DNA of 30,065 nucleotides from a virus, in the IMG/VR virus record IMGVR_UViG_3300021379_000754, positions 1 to 30,065 of that record; one strand, written 5' to 3'. This document shows positions 1 to 7,418 of this stretch, piece after piece. Below the pieces are notes generated by a model. That model did no database searches and was not told the DNA's origin. It saw only the letters and a list, made by a program, of their open reading frames with translations. Numbering within the stretch: the first letter of the stretch is position 1; each line of letters begins with the position of its first letter. The position numbers and the translations under genes are program-made.

Positions 1-1
1 T

Positions 2-1000
2 GAGAGATTATTCATTCCTACCTTGAAAAAACATGTACAACCAGGTGATGTGCTAGTGCAAGTAGGTGACACGTTTGATAACAGACAATCTATTAACATT
101 AAAGTCTTAAACTATGCAGTTGACCTATTCGAAAGATTGGGTCAAATACTGCCATGTTATGTAATCTGTGGTAACCATGATATTTGGGCTAAGAAGTCAA
201 ATGATATTTCATCGATCGACAGTTTAAAATGGATTCCAAATGTACAGGTCTATAAAGAACCTGAATTATTAAATTGGAATGGCAGAAATGTTTTACTAAT
301 GCCATGGAGAAGAGATGCAGAACACGAAGCAGAAACTCTAGCAGACTTTCCACAAACAGATATTGTATTTTGTCACTCAGAAGTTAGAGGTATTTACTTA
401 AATTCAAAAGTAAAGAACGAGCACGGAACTGAGACTAATATCTACGACAAATATACAAGAGTTTATTCTGGACATATTCACTTTAGACAAGAGAAGAATA
501 AACTACTAATGGTCGGTGTACCATACCAACTTACTAGATCGGATAGAGATAATCCAAAAGGGTTTGACTTAGTTAACTTGGAAGATATGCAAGAAACTTT
601 CTTTGAGAATCATATCTCCCCTAAATTCTTAAGATATAACATTAAAGCGTTATATGATATGCCTCTTGGTCAATTTAAGGAGCAGATAGAAAATAACTTT
701 GTAGATCTATTCGTACCATCGCAAATCGCTACAACCAATGCATTGAGCCAACTGGTTAACGAGATACAACATATTTCAAGAAAATTAGAACCGAATATCT
801 ATGAGGAAGACTCATATATCGACAAAGATTTTTATGACATTAACGAAATTGAAGAAATGTACAAGAACTATAATATACTTAACTTGTGTAATATGTTCGT
901 GGATGGTATGAAACAAGACGATGATTTGGCTCTAAGACTAAAGAGTAAGTTAAAGCAATTGTATACGCAATGTGCATACAATTATGACACCGACAAATAA
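2..1000 (+). CDS. 47: Recombination endonuclease subunit gp47 (SbcD/Mre11-like), 5' end outside window
   Basis: This is the nuclease subunit of the phage Mre11/Rad50-type complex, which resects DNA ends for recombination-dependent replication. Calcineurin-like phosphoesterase motifs are visible: GDTFDNR (from base 65), GNHD (bases 170-181), an LLMPW segment like the LIDLIPW region of T4 gp47, and GHIH (bases 470-481). The frame is open to the first base of the window and the usual N-terminal DxHLG metal-binding motif is missing, so the gene begins upstream. The TTG at base 23 is only an artefactual in-window start. The stop overlaps the ATG of gene 46 as TAATG, so the two subunits are probably co-translated. 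Family assignment is firm; the N-terminus cannot be seen. Confidence 0.93.
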   Translation, partial: ERLFIPTLKKHVQPGDVLVQVGDTFDNRQSINIKVLNYAVDLFERLGQILPCYVICGNHDIWAKKSNDISSIDSLKWIPNVQVYKEPELLNWNGRNVLLMPWRRDAEHEAETLADFPQTDIVFCHSEVRGIYLNSKVKNEHGTETNIYDKYTRVYSGHIHFRQEKNKLLMVGVPYQLTRSDRDNPKGFDLVNLEDMQETFFENHISPKFLRYNIKALYDMPLGQFKEQIENNFVDLFVPSQIATTNALSQLVNEIQHISRKLEPNIYEEDSYIDKDFYDINEIEEMYKNYNILNLCNMFVDGMKQDDDLALRLKSKLKQLYTQCAYNYDTDK

Positions 1001-2670
1001 TGAGGATAGACTATATTGAATTTAAGAACTTTGCTTCATACGGAAACCAAAAGCAGAGAATAGATTTTTTAAAAGAAGGTTCTGAGTTATTTCTAACACT
1101 GGGTAAAAATGGTGACGGAAAGACAACAATCGCCAACGCAATTATCTATGGTCTATACGGTAAAGTAGAGGGTGTTAAATTAGCAGATCTACCTAATCGT
1201 ATTAATAAAGAACTTTATGTAAAAATAGGACTACAATGTGGTACTATGTTTATTGAGATTGAAAGAGGTATCTCACCAAATAGGTTTAATGTTTTAATCA
1301 ATGGTGTTGAGTTTGATAAAGCAGGTAAGAAATCTGTACAAGAGTATTTAGAAGATGAAGTATATGGTATACCTTATCACGTATTTAAAAACATTATCAT
1401 TCTATCAGTTAACGATTTTAAGTCGTTCTTAACGATGTCTAACCAAGACAAGAAGCAGATTATTGATAGAATGTTTGGCTTCTCTATTCTTAATGATATG
1501 CAGCGTCAAATCAAGGAAGAGCGTAGAGATATTAAGATGGATATTGATTCTTTTGACGCTGAGTTAAATCAGATCTTAGACTCTATTGCTTCGGTCAGAG
1601 GTAAATTAAATACCCTACTAGAAGAATCTAAGAGTGCAAACAAATCTAAAATACAAGAGTTAAAAGATCAATTAGTTACTCTACATGAGACTGTATTGGA
1701 TATGGAAGCTAATCGCAAGAAAGAAGAAGATGCGATGAATACCTTCAATAAAGAATATAATGAAAAGAGAACGGAAGCTGGTGATTTAAAGCGAGAAATC
1801 GATTATCTTAATAAGAAGTTAGAATTATATGAGAGTGGGCACTGTCCAACTTGTGAAACTAAGTTGACTTCTGATTGGCACGTAAAACAAAAAGATCAAT
1901 TCAGCGAAAAGATAGAGTCTACTACAGACGACATTAAATCTATTAAGGCTCAGATGGATGCATTACAGGATAAAGTTAGTGATGCTAGAGATGCTAAGCT
2001 AGATCTAGAAGGTCAAATTAGAGAGAACAAATTTACAATGAATCAACTTAAATCGGAGTTGATAAAATTAAAAGATACTCCAGAAGGAGCAGACTTCGAC
2101 CACTTAAGAAATCTAATTACAGAGTTTGAAGAGAAAGAGGCCGAAAAATCTGCAAACAAAGACCAGTTAAATGGTGACTATAACTTTATGGAAATCGTTG
2201 AACAGATTTTAGGTGAAGATGGTGTGAAGAATTTGGCAGTTAAAACTATTCTACCAGGACTTAATACTAACATCGCGGCGATGGCTCAAACGATGCACCT
2301 ACAGTTCCATATTAGATTTGATGAAAAGTTTAATTGTATTATTAATCACTTAGGTGAAGATATTAATCCACTTACACTTTCAACTGGTGAGAGAAAGAAA
2401 GCAGACTTTATCGTGATTGTTGCTATTATTAAAATCTTGAAGTTGAGATTCCCACAACTAAATCTTCTATTCTTAGATGAGCTTCTATCTTCTGTAGACC
2501 ATGATGGCGTCTACAATATTCTTAAGATACTTAACCAAGTTATCAAAGAACATAAGATAAATACTTTTGTAATCAATCACTCTGTGTTACCACATGAGAT
2601 CTTTGATAAAAAGATTCAAATCTATCGTGAGAACGGATTCTCTAAGTTTACGATCGAAAGCATAGATTAA
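1000..2670 (+). CDS. 46: Recombination endonuclease subunit gp46 (SbcC/Rad50-like ATPase)
   Basis: This is the ATPase partner of gp47. The 556 residues match T4 gp46 (about 560). In order: Walker A GKNGDGKTT at residues 35-43; a long coiled coil broken by a zinc hook CPTC at 282-285; the ABC signature LSTGE at 460-464; and Walker B LLFLDE at 489-494. The ATG shares its A with the preceding TAA (TAATG), typical of translational coupling, and no Shine-Dalgarno sequence precedes it. Motif content and the neighbouring gene 47 make the call secure. Confidence 0.96.
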   Translation: MRIDYIEFKNFASYGNQKQRIDFLKEGSELFLTLGKNGDGKTTIANAIIYGLYGKVEGVKLADLPNRINKELYVKIGLQCGTMFIEIERGISPNRFNVLINGVEFDKAGKKSVQEYLEDEVYGIPYHVFKNIIILSVNDFKSFLTMSNQDKKQIIDRMFGFSILNDMQRQIKEERRDIKMDIDSFDAELNQILDSIASVRGKLNTLLEESKSANKSKIQELKDQLVTLHETVLDMEANRKKEEDAMNTFNKEYNEKRTEAGDLKREIDYLNKKLELYESGHCPTCETKLTSDWHVKQKDQFSEKIESTTDDIKSIKAQMDALQDKVSDARDAKLDLEGQIRENKFTMNQLKSELIKLKDTPEGADFDHLRNLITEFEEKEAEKSANKDQLNGDYNFMEIVEQILGEDGVKNLAVKTILPGLNTNIAAMAQTMHLQFHIRFDEKFNCIINHLGEDINPLTLSTGERKKADFIVIVAIIKILKLRFPQLNLLFLDELLSSVDHDGVYNILKILNQVIKEHKINTFVINHSVLPHEIFDKKIQIYRENGFSKFTIESID

Positions 2671-2674
2671 AGAA

Positions 2675-2685
2675 GATATATAATA
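2675..2685 (+). promoter_or_regulatory. Candidate late promoter box
   Basis: GATATATAATA lies 28 bases (counted from the end of TATATAA) before the ATG at 2712. It is one of the best copies of the repeated box in this window and resembles the T4 late element TATAAATA read by gp55-type sigma factors. No -35 element is evident. Confidence 0.7.
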
Positions 2686-2711
2686 AAAATACAAAACATA
2701 TTTAATTAACT

Positions 2712-3497
2712 ATGGCTAACTCAGACTCAAGAAAATTCGGAGTTCAATTTACAGGAGCGGATAACGGACCACTTGTTGGATTTCAACAATATGGTGCTGA
2801 CAATGTACTATATGTTGCCAATAATATTGGCACCTATGGCGGCTCAACACACAATACTAATTTAGCTAACGTAAAATGGCACAATGGTGTTGATGAAGTG
2901 AGAATATCGAAATACGTCGCATTTGTAGTCGTAGACGCATCAGGTACTCCTCAGGTAATAACAACAGAAGGTATTCAGCCAGAAGTACCACCACAGGTTT
3001 CTCCCTTGGCTATCGGTACAGAAAACGATACTTACCTTAGATTTAAACATGTAACTGACAACGCAACGTTTGAAGAAGCTATTTATCAAATTATCGCATT
3101 AAACGATGCAGCAGGTGCAAGTTTTTCCGAAGCACCTCCAATAGAAGGCCAGGCGACAACTGCTCAAGTTAAGACATGGGCAGAAGCAAACCTGAACATC
3201 TACACTAATTATACAGTAGGCGCGACAACTACAACTGAAGCTCCAACACCTACGTATGCTGGTAGAATTTGGCAAGTAACCAACGAAGGTGGCATAGACT
3301 TTACAATTCACTATTACCCACTACAGCAAGATGATATTAACAATCCAGTATCAGCAATGGATGGTTCACCTCTTGGGGGCGGACAGTCGAGAAATATATG
3401 TTCTTTAGCTTCTTCTGAAACAGAAGCAGATGTTACACCGTTTGCCACTGAGGGAATCATATCAACAACAGAGACTGGTGAGGTATGTCCTACATAG
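2712..3497 (+). CDS. Unrecognised protein, probable late virion component
   Basis: I do not recognise this 261-residue protein. It has no signal peptide or membrane segment and looks beta-rich. A Thr/Pro linker (GATTTTEAPTPT, near residues 170-181) separates a larger N-terminal part from a C-terminal region of about 80 residues with two cysteines (NICS and the terminal GEVCPT). Such linkers join exposed modules in some virion proteins, so a surface decoration or fibre-associated role is possible but unproven. A strong late-type box precedes it and a terminator follows, so it is probably a single-gene late transcript. The start ATGGCT resembles that of other late genes here. Confidence 0.8.
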   Translation: MANSDSRKFGVQFTGADNGPLVGFQQYGADNVLYVANNIGTYGGSTHNTNLANVKWHNGVDEVRISKYVAFVVVDASGTPQVITTEGIQPEVPPQVSPLAIGTENDTYLRFKHVTDNATFEEAIYQIIALNDAAGASFSEAPPIEGQATTAQVKTWAEANLNIYTNYTVGATTTTEAPTPTYAGRIWQVTNEGGIDFTIHYYPLQQDDINNPVSAMDGSPLGGGQSRNICSLASSETEADVTPFATEGIISTTETGEVCPT

Positions 3498-3516
3498 AAT
3501 TTAACCTATAAAAAGC

Positions 3517-3547
3517 AAAATGGCCAATAGAAATATTGGCCATTTTT
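3517..3547 (+). terminator. Rho-independent terminator after the 2712-3497 gene
   Basis: A perfect 12-bp inverted repeat (3517-3528 with 3535-3546, core TGGCCAAT/ATTGGCCA) with a 6-base loop ends in a run of T. The A/T flanks could let it work on either strand. Confidence 0.88.
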
Positions 3548-3563
3548 GTTACCAGTAAAGGGT

Positions 3564-3573
3564 GATATATACT
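3564..3573 (+). promoter_or_regulatory. Variant late promoter box just before the gp15-like gene
   Basis: GATATATACT resembles the repeated late box but ends only 2 bases before the ATG at 3576. If it works with normal -10 to +1 spacing, the transcript would be leaderless or start inside the start codon, so its role is uncertain. Confidence 0.4.
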
Positions 3574-3575
3574 CT

Positions 3576-4634
3576 ATGGCTACATACAATTTAAAATTTA
3601 ACAAAGACGACTCAGTTATCAGACATATTATTATTGGTCTCTTAGCAGATCTAAATAGTAAACTGAGTTTTTGGAGACAGATTAGCAACGATGAGCGTGT
3701 TGAGGTGGATGTACCTTTCTTCTACGCAGTCTCTGGTGATGAGAATTTCCTAAAAGATAATTTCTTATTCTCTAATGTCAATGGACTAGGCTGTGACCCT
3801 GATGGTGATTTCGCAGACGGTAACTATGACAAAGTGCCAAGAGGTATTGTTAATCTAACTTCTTTCGCAGTCGACCCTGGTAAACTGGTTAACAAGAGAA
3901 ACATGGGACAATACTCTATGATGAACGAACAAGGCTTAATGGAAGGCTTCGTCGCTGAGTTTGAGATGATACCATGTGTAATTGGCGTTGATATTGAAAT
4001 TCTAGTATCTAGTCAGTTAGATCTATTTAAAGTCACTGAGGCGATTGTGAAGAAAATGTACAAGGCCAATTTCTATCATGTAGATGCAGGTCATTTAGAA
4101 GACGGTACTTATAGAATCTCATCTGAGTATATGATGCCAGAAGATTATACACAAGAACGTCCAATCGAATATTCTTTCGACGATAAAGCAAATCATAAAG
4201 TTACATTCTCATTAGAGATCAACTCCTTTATTCCTTCATTCGACTTCGAAGAGGACACTTACAGAAAATTCACTAGGACTATGTATGCCAACGCTACTTG
4301 TGGCGACTATGGCGATCCAAATGGTTTCATGGATCCAGGTTTTATACCTAATGTTTATTATGATAGCTATGAGCCAGCTAAATGGGAATCAAACGGTACA
4401 GAGTGGATTAAAGTTGAAGATGGTTTAAGCTGCTCAGATCCAGCAGTTGCAGCCACTCTAGGTAATCTACAGAACACGGAGACTCAGATTAAGAGAGTGT
4501 CTAGACGTAGAAAACAGGCAAACAGAATGTTTACAATCGGGAACAGTAATTTAGTTGTTCCACCTAAGGATGATGTCAACTCTGCGCTACACGGAGACAA
4601 CTGGACAGTGAAGGCAAATTTGGATGATATATAA
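3576..4634 (+). CDS. 15: Tail terminator / sheath stabiliser, gp15-like
   Basis: This 352-residue protein probably caps the tail tube and sheath and forms the head-joining surface, as T4 gp15 (272 aa) does. The match is by pattern, not strong identity: an N-terminal helix ending in an RHII.GLLADL segment, a VDVPFFY strand where gp15 has RVPITY, a central GIVNLTSFAVDP stretch, then an IPCVIGVDIEILVSSQLD strand-helix and VTEAIVKKMY, like the YELSIFTRYEDDMFQIVEQIL block of gp15. The C-terminal ~100 residues are extra. I chose ATG 3576 (ATGGCT, as in other late genes) over a TTG at 3546 that lies inside the terminator. The gene is far from the gp14-like gene at 19780, unlike T4, where 14 and 15 are adjacent. 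Confidence 0.62.
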   Translation: MATYNLKFNKDDSVIRHIIIGLLADLNSKLSFWRQISNDERVEVDVPFFYAVSGDENFLKDNFLFSNVNGLGCDPDGDFADGNYDKVPRGIVNLTSFAVDPGKLVNKRNMGQYSMMNEQGLMEGFVAEFEMIPCVIGVDIEILVSSQLDLFKVTEAIVKKMYKANFYHVDAGHLEDGTYRISSEYMMPEDYTQERPIEYSFDDKANHKVTFSLEINSFIPSFDFEEDTYRKFTRTMYANATCGDYGDPNGFMDPGFIPNVYYDSYEPAKWESNGTEWIKVEDGLSCSDPAVAATLGNLQNTETQIKRVSRRRKQANRMFTIGNSNLVVPPKDDVNSALHGDNWTVKANLDDI

Positions 4635-4636
4635 TA
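4626..4636 (+). promoter_or_regulatory. Candidate late promoter box overlapping a stop codon
   Basis: GATATATAATA includes the last two codons and TAA stop of the gp15-like gene (GAT ATA TAA). TATATAA ends 25 bases before the ATG at 4660, the spacing seen at most other late genes here. Confidence 0.68.
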
Positions 4637-4659
4637 CAAGAAAACAAAAATAATTTGAA

Positions 4660-5850
4660 ATGACAAATTCAATAAACAAAGAAGTAGTATCTCCCGTTTT
4701 AGAGCAGGGACAAGGTTTCCTATTCCACGCTGCAGGTGCTAACTTTAAAATTACAGGTAATCATATTGAGAAGGTTAACGAGACCAATGATTTATTCAAC
4801 AGTCTAGTTGCTGCTAGTAAATCTTTAGAAATCACTAACGAAGGTATTTCTTTTCTATATGACTACAATAGAAAACAAGTTTTATCTAAAGTAGAAGAAG
4901 GTGCTACTGAAGCATTTGATACTCTAACAGAGCTAAACGAAAAGGAGACTTTTCTACAGGCTCAAGCTAAAGAGTTAAGATTATCAGGCTTAAAGGGACC
5001 AGCTCTAACTGAGGTAACTAAAGAATTAGTTGATACTCAAGCTAAAATCGAAGAGTCTAAATCAAACTCAATCGCTATCAACTTTAGATATAATAAAGAA
5101 TCAGGTAAATTCTTTGCAGGTAACATTGAAGTGACAATGGGCTCTGAGGAGAGATTATCAGAGAGATTCTTCAACGTAGGCTATATTAAATATCAGGATA
5201 AGGCTGTCTTAGAGATGTTCCAATTGGCTGCTGAAAACTTTGACGCATTTAAAGTATTAGATTTCGTAACTGAGTCTAAGTCTGGTCAAGTTACAGTTCT
5301 AGCAATGAGAGCTGAGAATAAAGCCTATGTCTACAGAATAAACGAAGATACTAAATTAGATAAATTCCAACAACTATTAGCAGACGCTGCTGTTGAGTAT
5401 GTCGCAACCGAGACTGGTGCAGACGTAACAGAACAGTTTTCCGACTTATTAGAGGCTGCCTCTAACATCACTAAAATTAAGCAAGAGAAGATTGAGCTTT
5501 ACAAAGAGATGTTATCATTCTTATACGATCAAAGAGGTAGACTAGCAGAGGCTGACAGAACATTACCAGATATTAAAGCTGCAGATAATTTAATTGAAAC
5601 AGAAATCAAGAAAATTAGAGAAGATTTAGCGGTTCTAGAAGAGGAAGAAGGTTTAGGTATTGAGGATGGTTATGTAAATGCATCTTTAAAAGGTGAGGTT
5701 GACGGTTTACCAGAAGACGCAGAGGTTAAAGTTGACGCTGTCGAATTTAATCAAGCAGGTAAGAATGATATTCTAACTGTATTTGTAGAAAACAAACCAT
5801 TCAGAGTAGAAAAGTACAAGATTAACATTTCACAAGAAGACAACGTATAA
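4660..5850 (+). CDS. Unrecognised coiled-coil protein, probable late virion or assembly protein
   Basis: This 396-residue protein is rich in Glu and Lys, with helical heptad-like stretches at about residues 80-135 and 255-325. A more beta-like region lies between them (SIAINFRYNKESGKFFAG onward) and another at the C-terminus. It has no cysteines, signal peptide or membrane segment, and I see no catalytic motif. It sits between a gp15-like gene and the late sigma gene, with its own late-type box and a strong terminator, so it is probably made late as its own transcript. A structural or assembly role is inferred from position and promoter only. Confidence 0.78.
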   Translation: MTNSINKEVVSPVLEQGQGFLFHAAGANFKITGNHIEKVNETNDLFNSLVAASKSLEITNEGISFLYDYNRKQVLSKVEEGATEAFDTLTELNEKETFLQAQAKELRLSGLKGPALTEVTKELVDTQAKIEESKSNSIAINFRYNKESGKFFAGNIEVTMGSEERLSERFFNVGYIKYQDKAVLEMFQLAAENFDAFKVLDFVTESKSGQVTVLAMRAENKAYVYRINEDTKLDKFQQLLADAAVEYVATETGADVTEQFSDLLEAASNITKIKQEKIELYKEMLSFLYDQRGRLAEADRTLPDIKAADNLIETEIKKIREDLAVLEEEEGLGIEDGYVNASLKGEVDGLPEDAEVKVDAVEFNQAGKNDILTVFVENKPFRVEKYKINISQEDNV

Positions 5851-5878
5851 ACGTTTTAAATTTTTATTTTAAATTTAG

Positions 5879-5911
5879 AAAAGCCCATTTCGAAACAAAT
5901 GGGCTTTTTTT
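5879..5911 (+). terminator. Rho-independent terminator upstream of gp55
   Basis: A 10-bp perfect stem AAGCCCATTT/AAATGGGCTT (5881-5890 and 5897-5906, extendable by flanking A/T pairs) with loop CGAAAC is followed by a run of eight T. It ends the late transcript before the sigma gene. Confidence 0.93.
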
Positions 5912-5916
5912 CATAT

Positions 5917-5931
5917 AATTGATAATCAATT
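5917..5931 (+). promoter_or_regulatory. Dyad-symmetric site before gp55 (possible operator)
   Basis: AATTGA-taa-TCAATT is a perfect 6-bp inverted repeat with a 3-base spacer, 11 bases before the gp55 start. Size and position fit a repressor operator or a weak mRNA hairpin at the start site. Function is inferred. Confidence 0.35.
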
Positions 5932-5942
5932 AGAAATTAACA

Positions 5943-6320
5943 GTGCCAAGAAAAAAGAACTATTTAAACAACCGCGATCTCTACGATCAGATCGTGCTCT
6001 CGTTAGAGGCTGACAAGCTGACGCCCGACGCAGAGAAAATGTTAATACTTCTGGCAGAGAGAGCAATAAATAGATTAGTTTATTTAAACCAAGACGATAA
6101 ACACGATTGTTTGCAATTTGCTATATTAGATCTGCTGAAGTATTGGAGAAATTTTAATCCAAAATACACCAATGCATTCGCCTATTTTACGGAGATAGCA
6201 AAACGTGGTTATGCTAAAGGGTGGAATAAACTACATCCTCAAAAGTATAAAAATACAATGTCCATGGATCGTATTAACACTAGAAATGGTGATGGTGATT
6301 CTGGTATGTTTAACATCTAA
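5943..6320 (+). CDS. 55: Late-transcription sigma factor, gp55-like
   Basis: This is the sigma factor that directs host RNA polymerase to TATA-type late promoters with the sliding clamp gp45. The 125 residues are shorter than T4 gp55 (185). Visible matches are YLNNRDLYDQI (T4 YVNNKELLQAI) at the N-terminus, and the conserved block WRNFNPKYTNAFAYFTEIAKRGYAKGW, equivalent to the T4 segment around [21 protein letters not shown], which acts like sigma region 2. The start is GTG, the only in-frame choice that keeps the YLNN block. The T4 C-terminal clamp-binding tail (DFLYE) is not recognisable; the chain ends GDGDSGMFNI, which may be a reduced equivalent. Gene 4 follows with a TAATG overlap. Confidence 0.88.
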   Translation: MPRKKNYLNNRDLYDQIVLSLEADKLTPDAEKMLILLAERAINRLVYLNQDDKHDCLQFAILDLLKYWRNFNPKYTNAFAYFTEIAKRGYAKGWNKLHPQKYKNTMSMDRINTRNGDGDSGMFNI

Positions 6321-6793
6321 TGTCGATTAAGAACTTAAAACCCAGTGGTAACTCAGGATTCGTACAAGGCTATTTCAACCCAGAAAATCCTGACAGATAT
6401 ATCGGACCAACTCCGATCATTTATCGTTCCTCTTGGGAAAGAAAGTTTATGATTATGTGTGATACTAAAGATAATGTATTAAAGTGGTCCAGCGAACCAG
6501 TTACAATTAAGTACTGGTCTACAATGGACAAGAAAGAACATAAGTATTACCCAGACTTCTATATGAAGACCAAGGGCGACGAAGGCCCTGTTGAGTGGTT
6601 AGTCGAAATAAAACCATCGGCTCAAATCAAAAAACCACTTCCTCCAAAAACAAAATCTAAGAAAGCACTTAACTCATATAAATTTTTAGCAGAACAATAT
6701 GTTAAAAACAGAGACAAGTATGCCTATGCAAATGCATGGTGTGAAGAGAGAGGTTGGAGGTTTATTGTCCTAACTGAAAAAACACTTAAGTAA
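6320..6793 (+). CDS. 4: Head completion protein gp4 (TnsA-like nuclease fold)
   Basis: T4 gp4 (also called gp50/gp65) is needed to finish DNA-filled heads before tail joining. This 157-residue protein has the family hallmarks: FNPENPDRYIG near the N-terminus, IIYRSSWERKFM, KWSSEPVTIKYWS, and YYPDFYMK followed by WLVEIKPSAQ, the PDF...EIK metal-nuclease core of the TnsA-like fold. Length is normal for the family. The start codon overlaps the gp55 stop and its own stop overlaps the next ATG (TAATG both times), tying it to gp55 in one transcript. Confidence 0.92.
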   Translation: MSIKNLKPSGNSGFVQGYFNPENPDRYIGPTPIIYRSSWERKFMIMCDTKDNVLKWSSEPVTIKYWSTMDKKEHKYYPDFYMKTKGDEGPVEWLVEIKPSAQIKKPLPPKTKSKKALNSYKFLAEQYVKNRDKYAYANAWCEERGWRFIVLTEKTLK

Positions 6794-7389
6794 TGGGACA
6801 GGTCAAAACTGATATAAGAACTTTAAGCAGAGAAGCGGGCGGCAAGAGAAGGGCTGCAGCTAACGCCGAGGAATGGTTTACAACTACAAGTAAAGCAGTT
6901 AGAGAAAAGGCTGTACAGAGAACAGCTGCTAGATTCCAACCCGGTAAAATTTATGTGTTTAGATATGAAAATCCAATCTCAGCTTTCTGGTGGGACAGTA
7001 ATCCAGTAGTGTTAGCACTTAACACAGCTGATTCTGGGAATGATATGGGTATTAATCTAAACATGTTACCAGTACCCCTTAAAGAAGATTTACTAGATTT
7101 TGTGTACGAACAATACCAGCAATATATTAGTGGTCAAACTAGAGGTGCTAAGAAAGAGAACGCTAGAGCGCAGGCTCCACTCTCATTGAGTTACGAGGGA
7201 GCAAAACAATTTTTAAAGAGATACGGCTTTGATTTTGCGATTAGACAGTATAAAGCCAGTCGCAAATCTCAGCAGCAGGTGGTATCATACGAACACTGGG
7301 CCAGAATCGCGCTCTGTGACTTTATCGAGCTAAATAACTCAACGGTAGGTCAGATTAGAGCCCTGTTCGCAAAGCACCTGAGAAAATAA
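6793..7389 (+). CDS. Conserved phage protein of unknown function
   Basis: This 198-residue, basic protein has no role I can assign. The N-terminal ~45 residues are charged and helical. Next comes a beta-like block, GKIYVFRYENPISAFWWDSNPVVLAL, and then GINLNMLPVPLKEDLLDFVY. Phage structural clusters often carry a small protein with a G.iY.F.Y...D..P.vl...GiNLh.LP pattern, which this resembles. The C-terminal half is helical and basic. In T4 the gene after 4 is baseplate gene 53, but I see no gp53 similarity. It is coupled to gene 4 by TAATG and followed at once by a late-type box. Confidence 0.82.
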   Translation: MGQVKTDIRTLSREAGGKRRAAANAEEWFTTTSKAVREKAVQRTAARFQPGKIYVFRYENPISAFWWDSNPVVLALNTADSGNDMGINLNMLPVPLKEDLLDFVYEQYQQYISGQTRGAKKENARAQAPLSLSYEGAKQFLKRYGFDFAIRQYKASRKSQQQVVSYEHWARIALCDFIELNNSTVGQIRALFAKHLRK

Positions 7390-7400
7390 GATATATAAAA
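7390..7400 (+). promoter_or_regulatory. Candidate late promoter box for the portal gene
   Basis: GATATATAAAA starts at the base after the upstream stop codon; TATATAA ends 20 bases before the ATG at 7419. Confidence 0.68.
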
Positions 7401-7418
7401 CAGAAATAATACTATATT

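Noticed and set aside
3546-3575. Earlier TTG start for the gp15-like gene
   Set aside because: It lies within the terminator of the preceding gene; ATG 3576 has the ATGGC context of other late genes.
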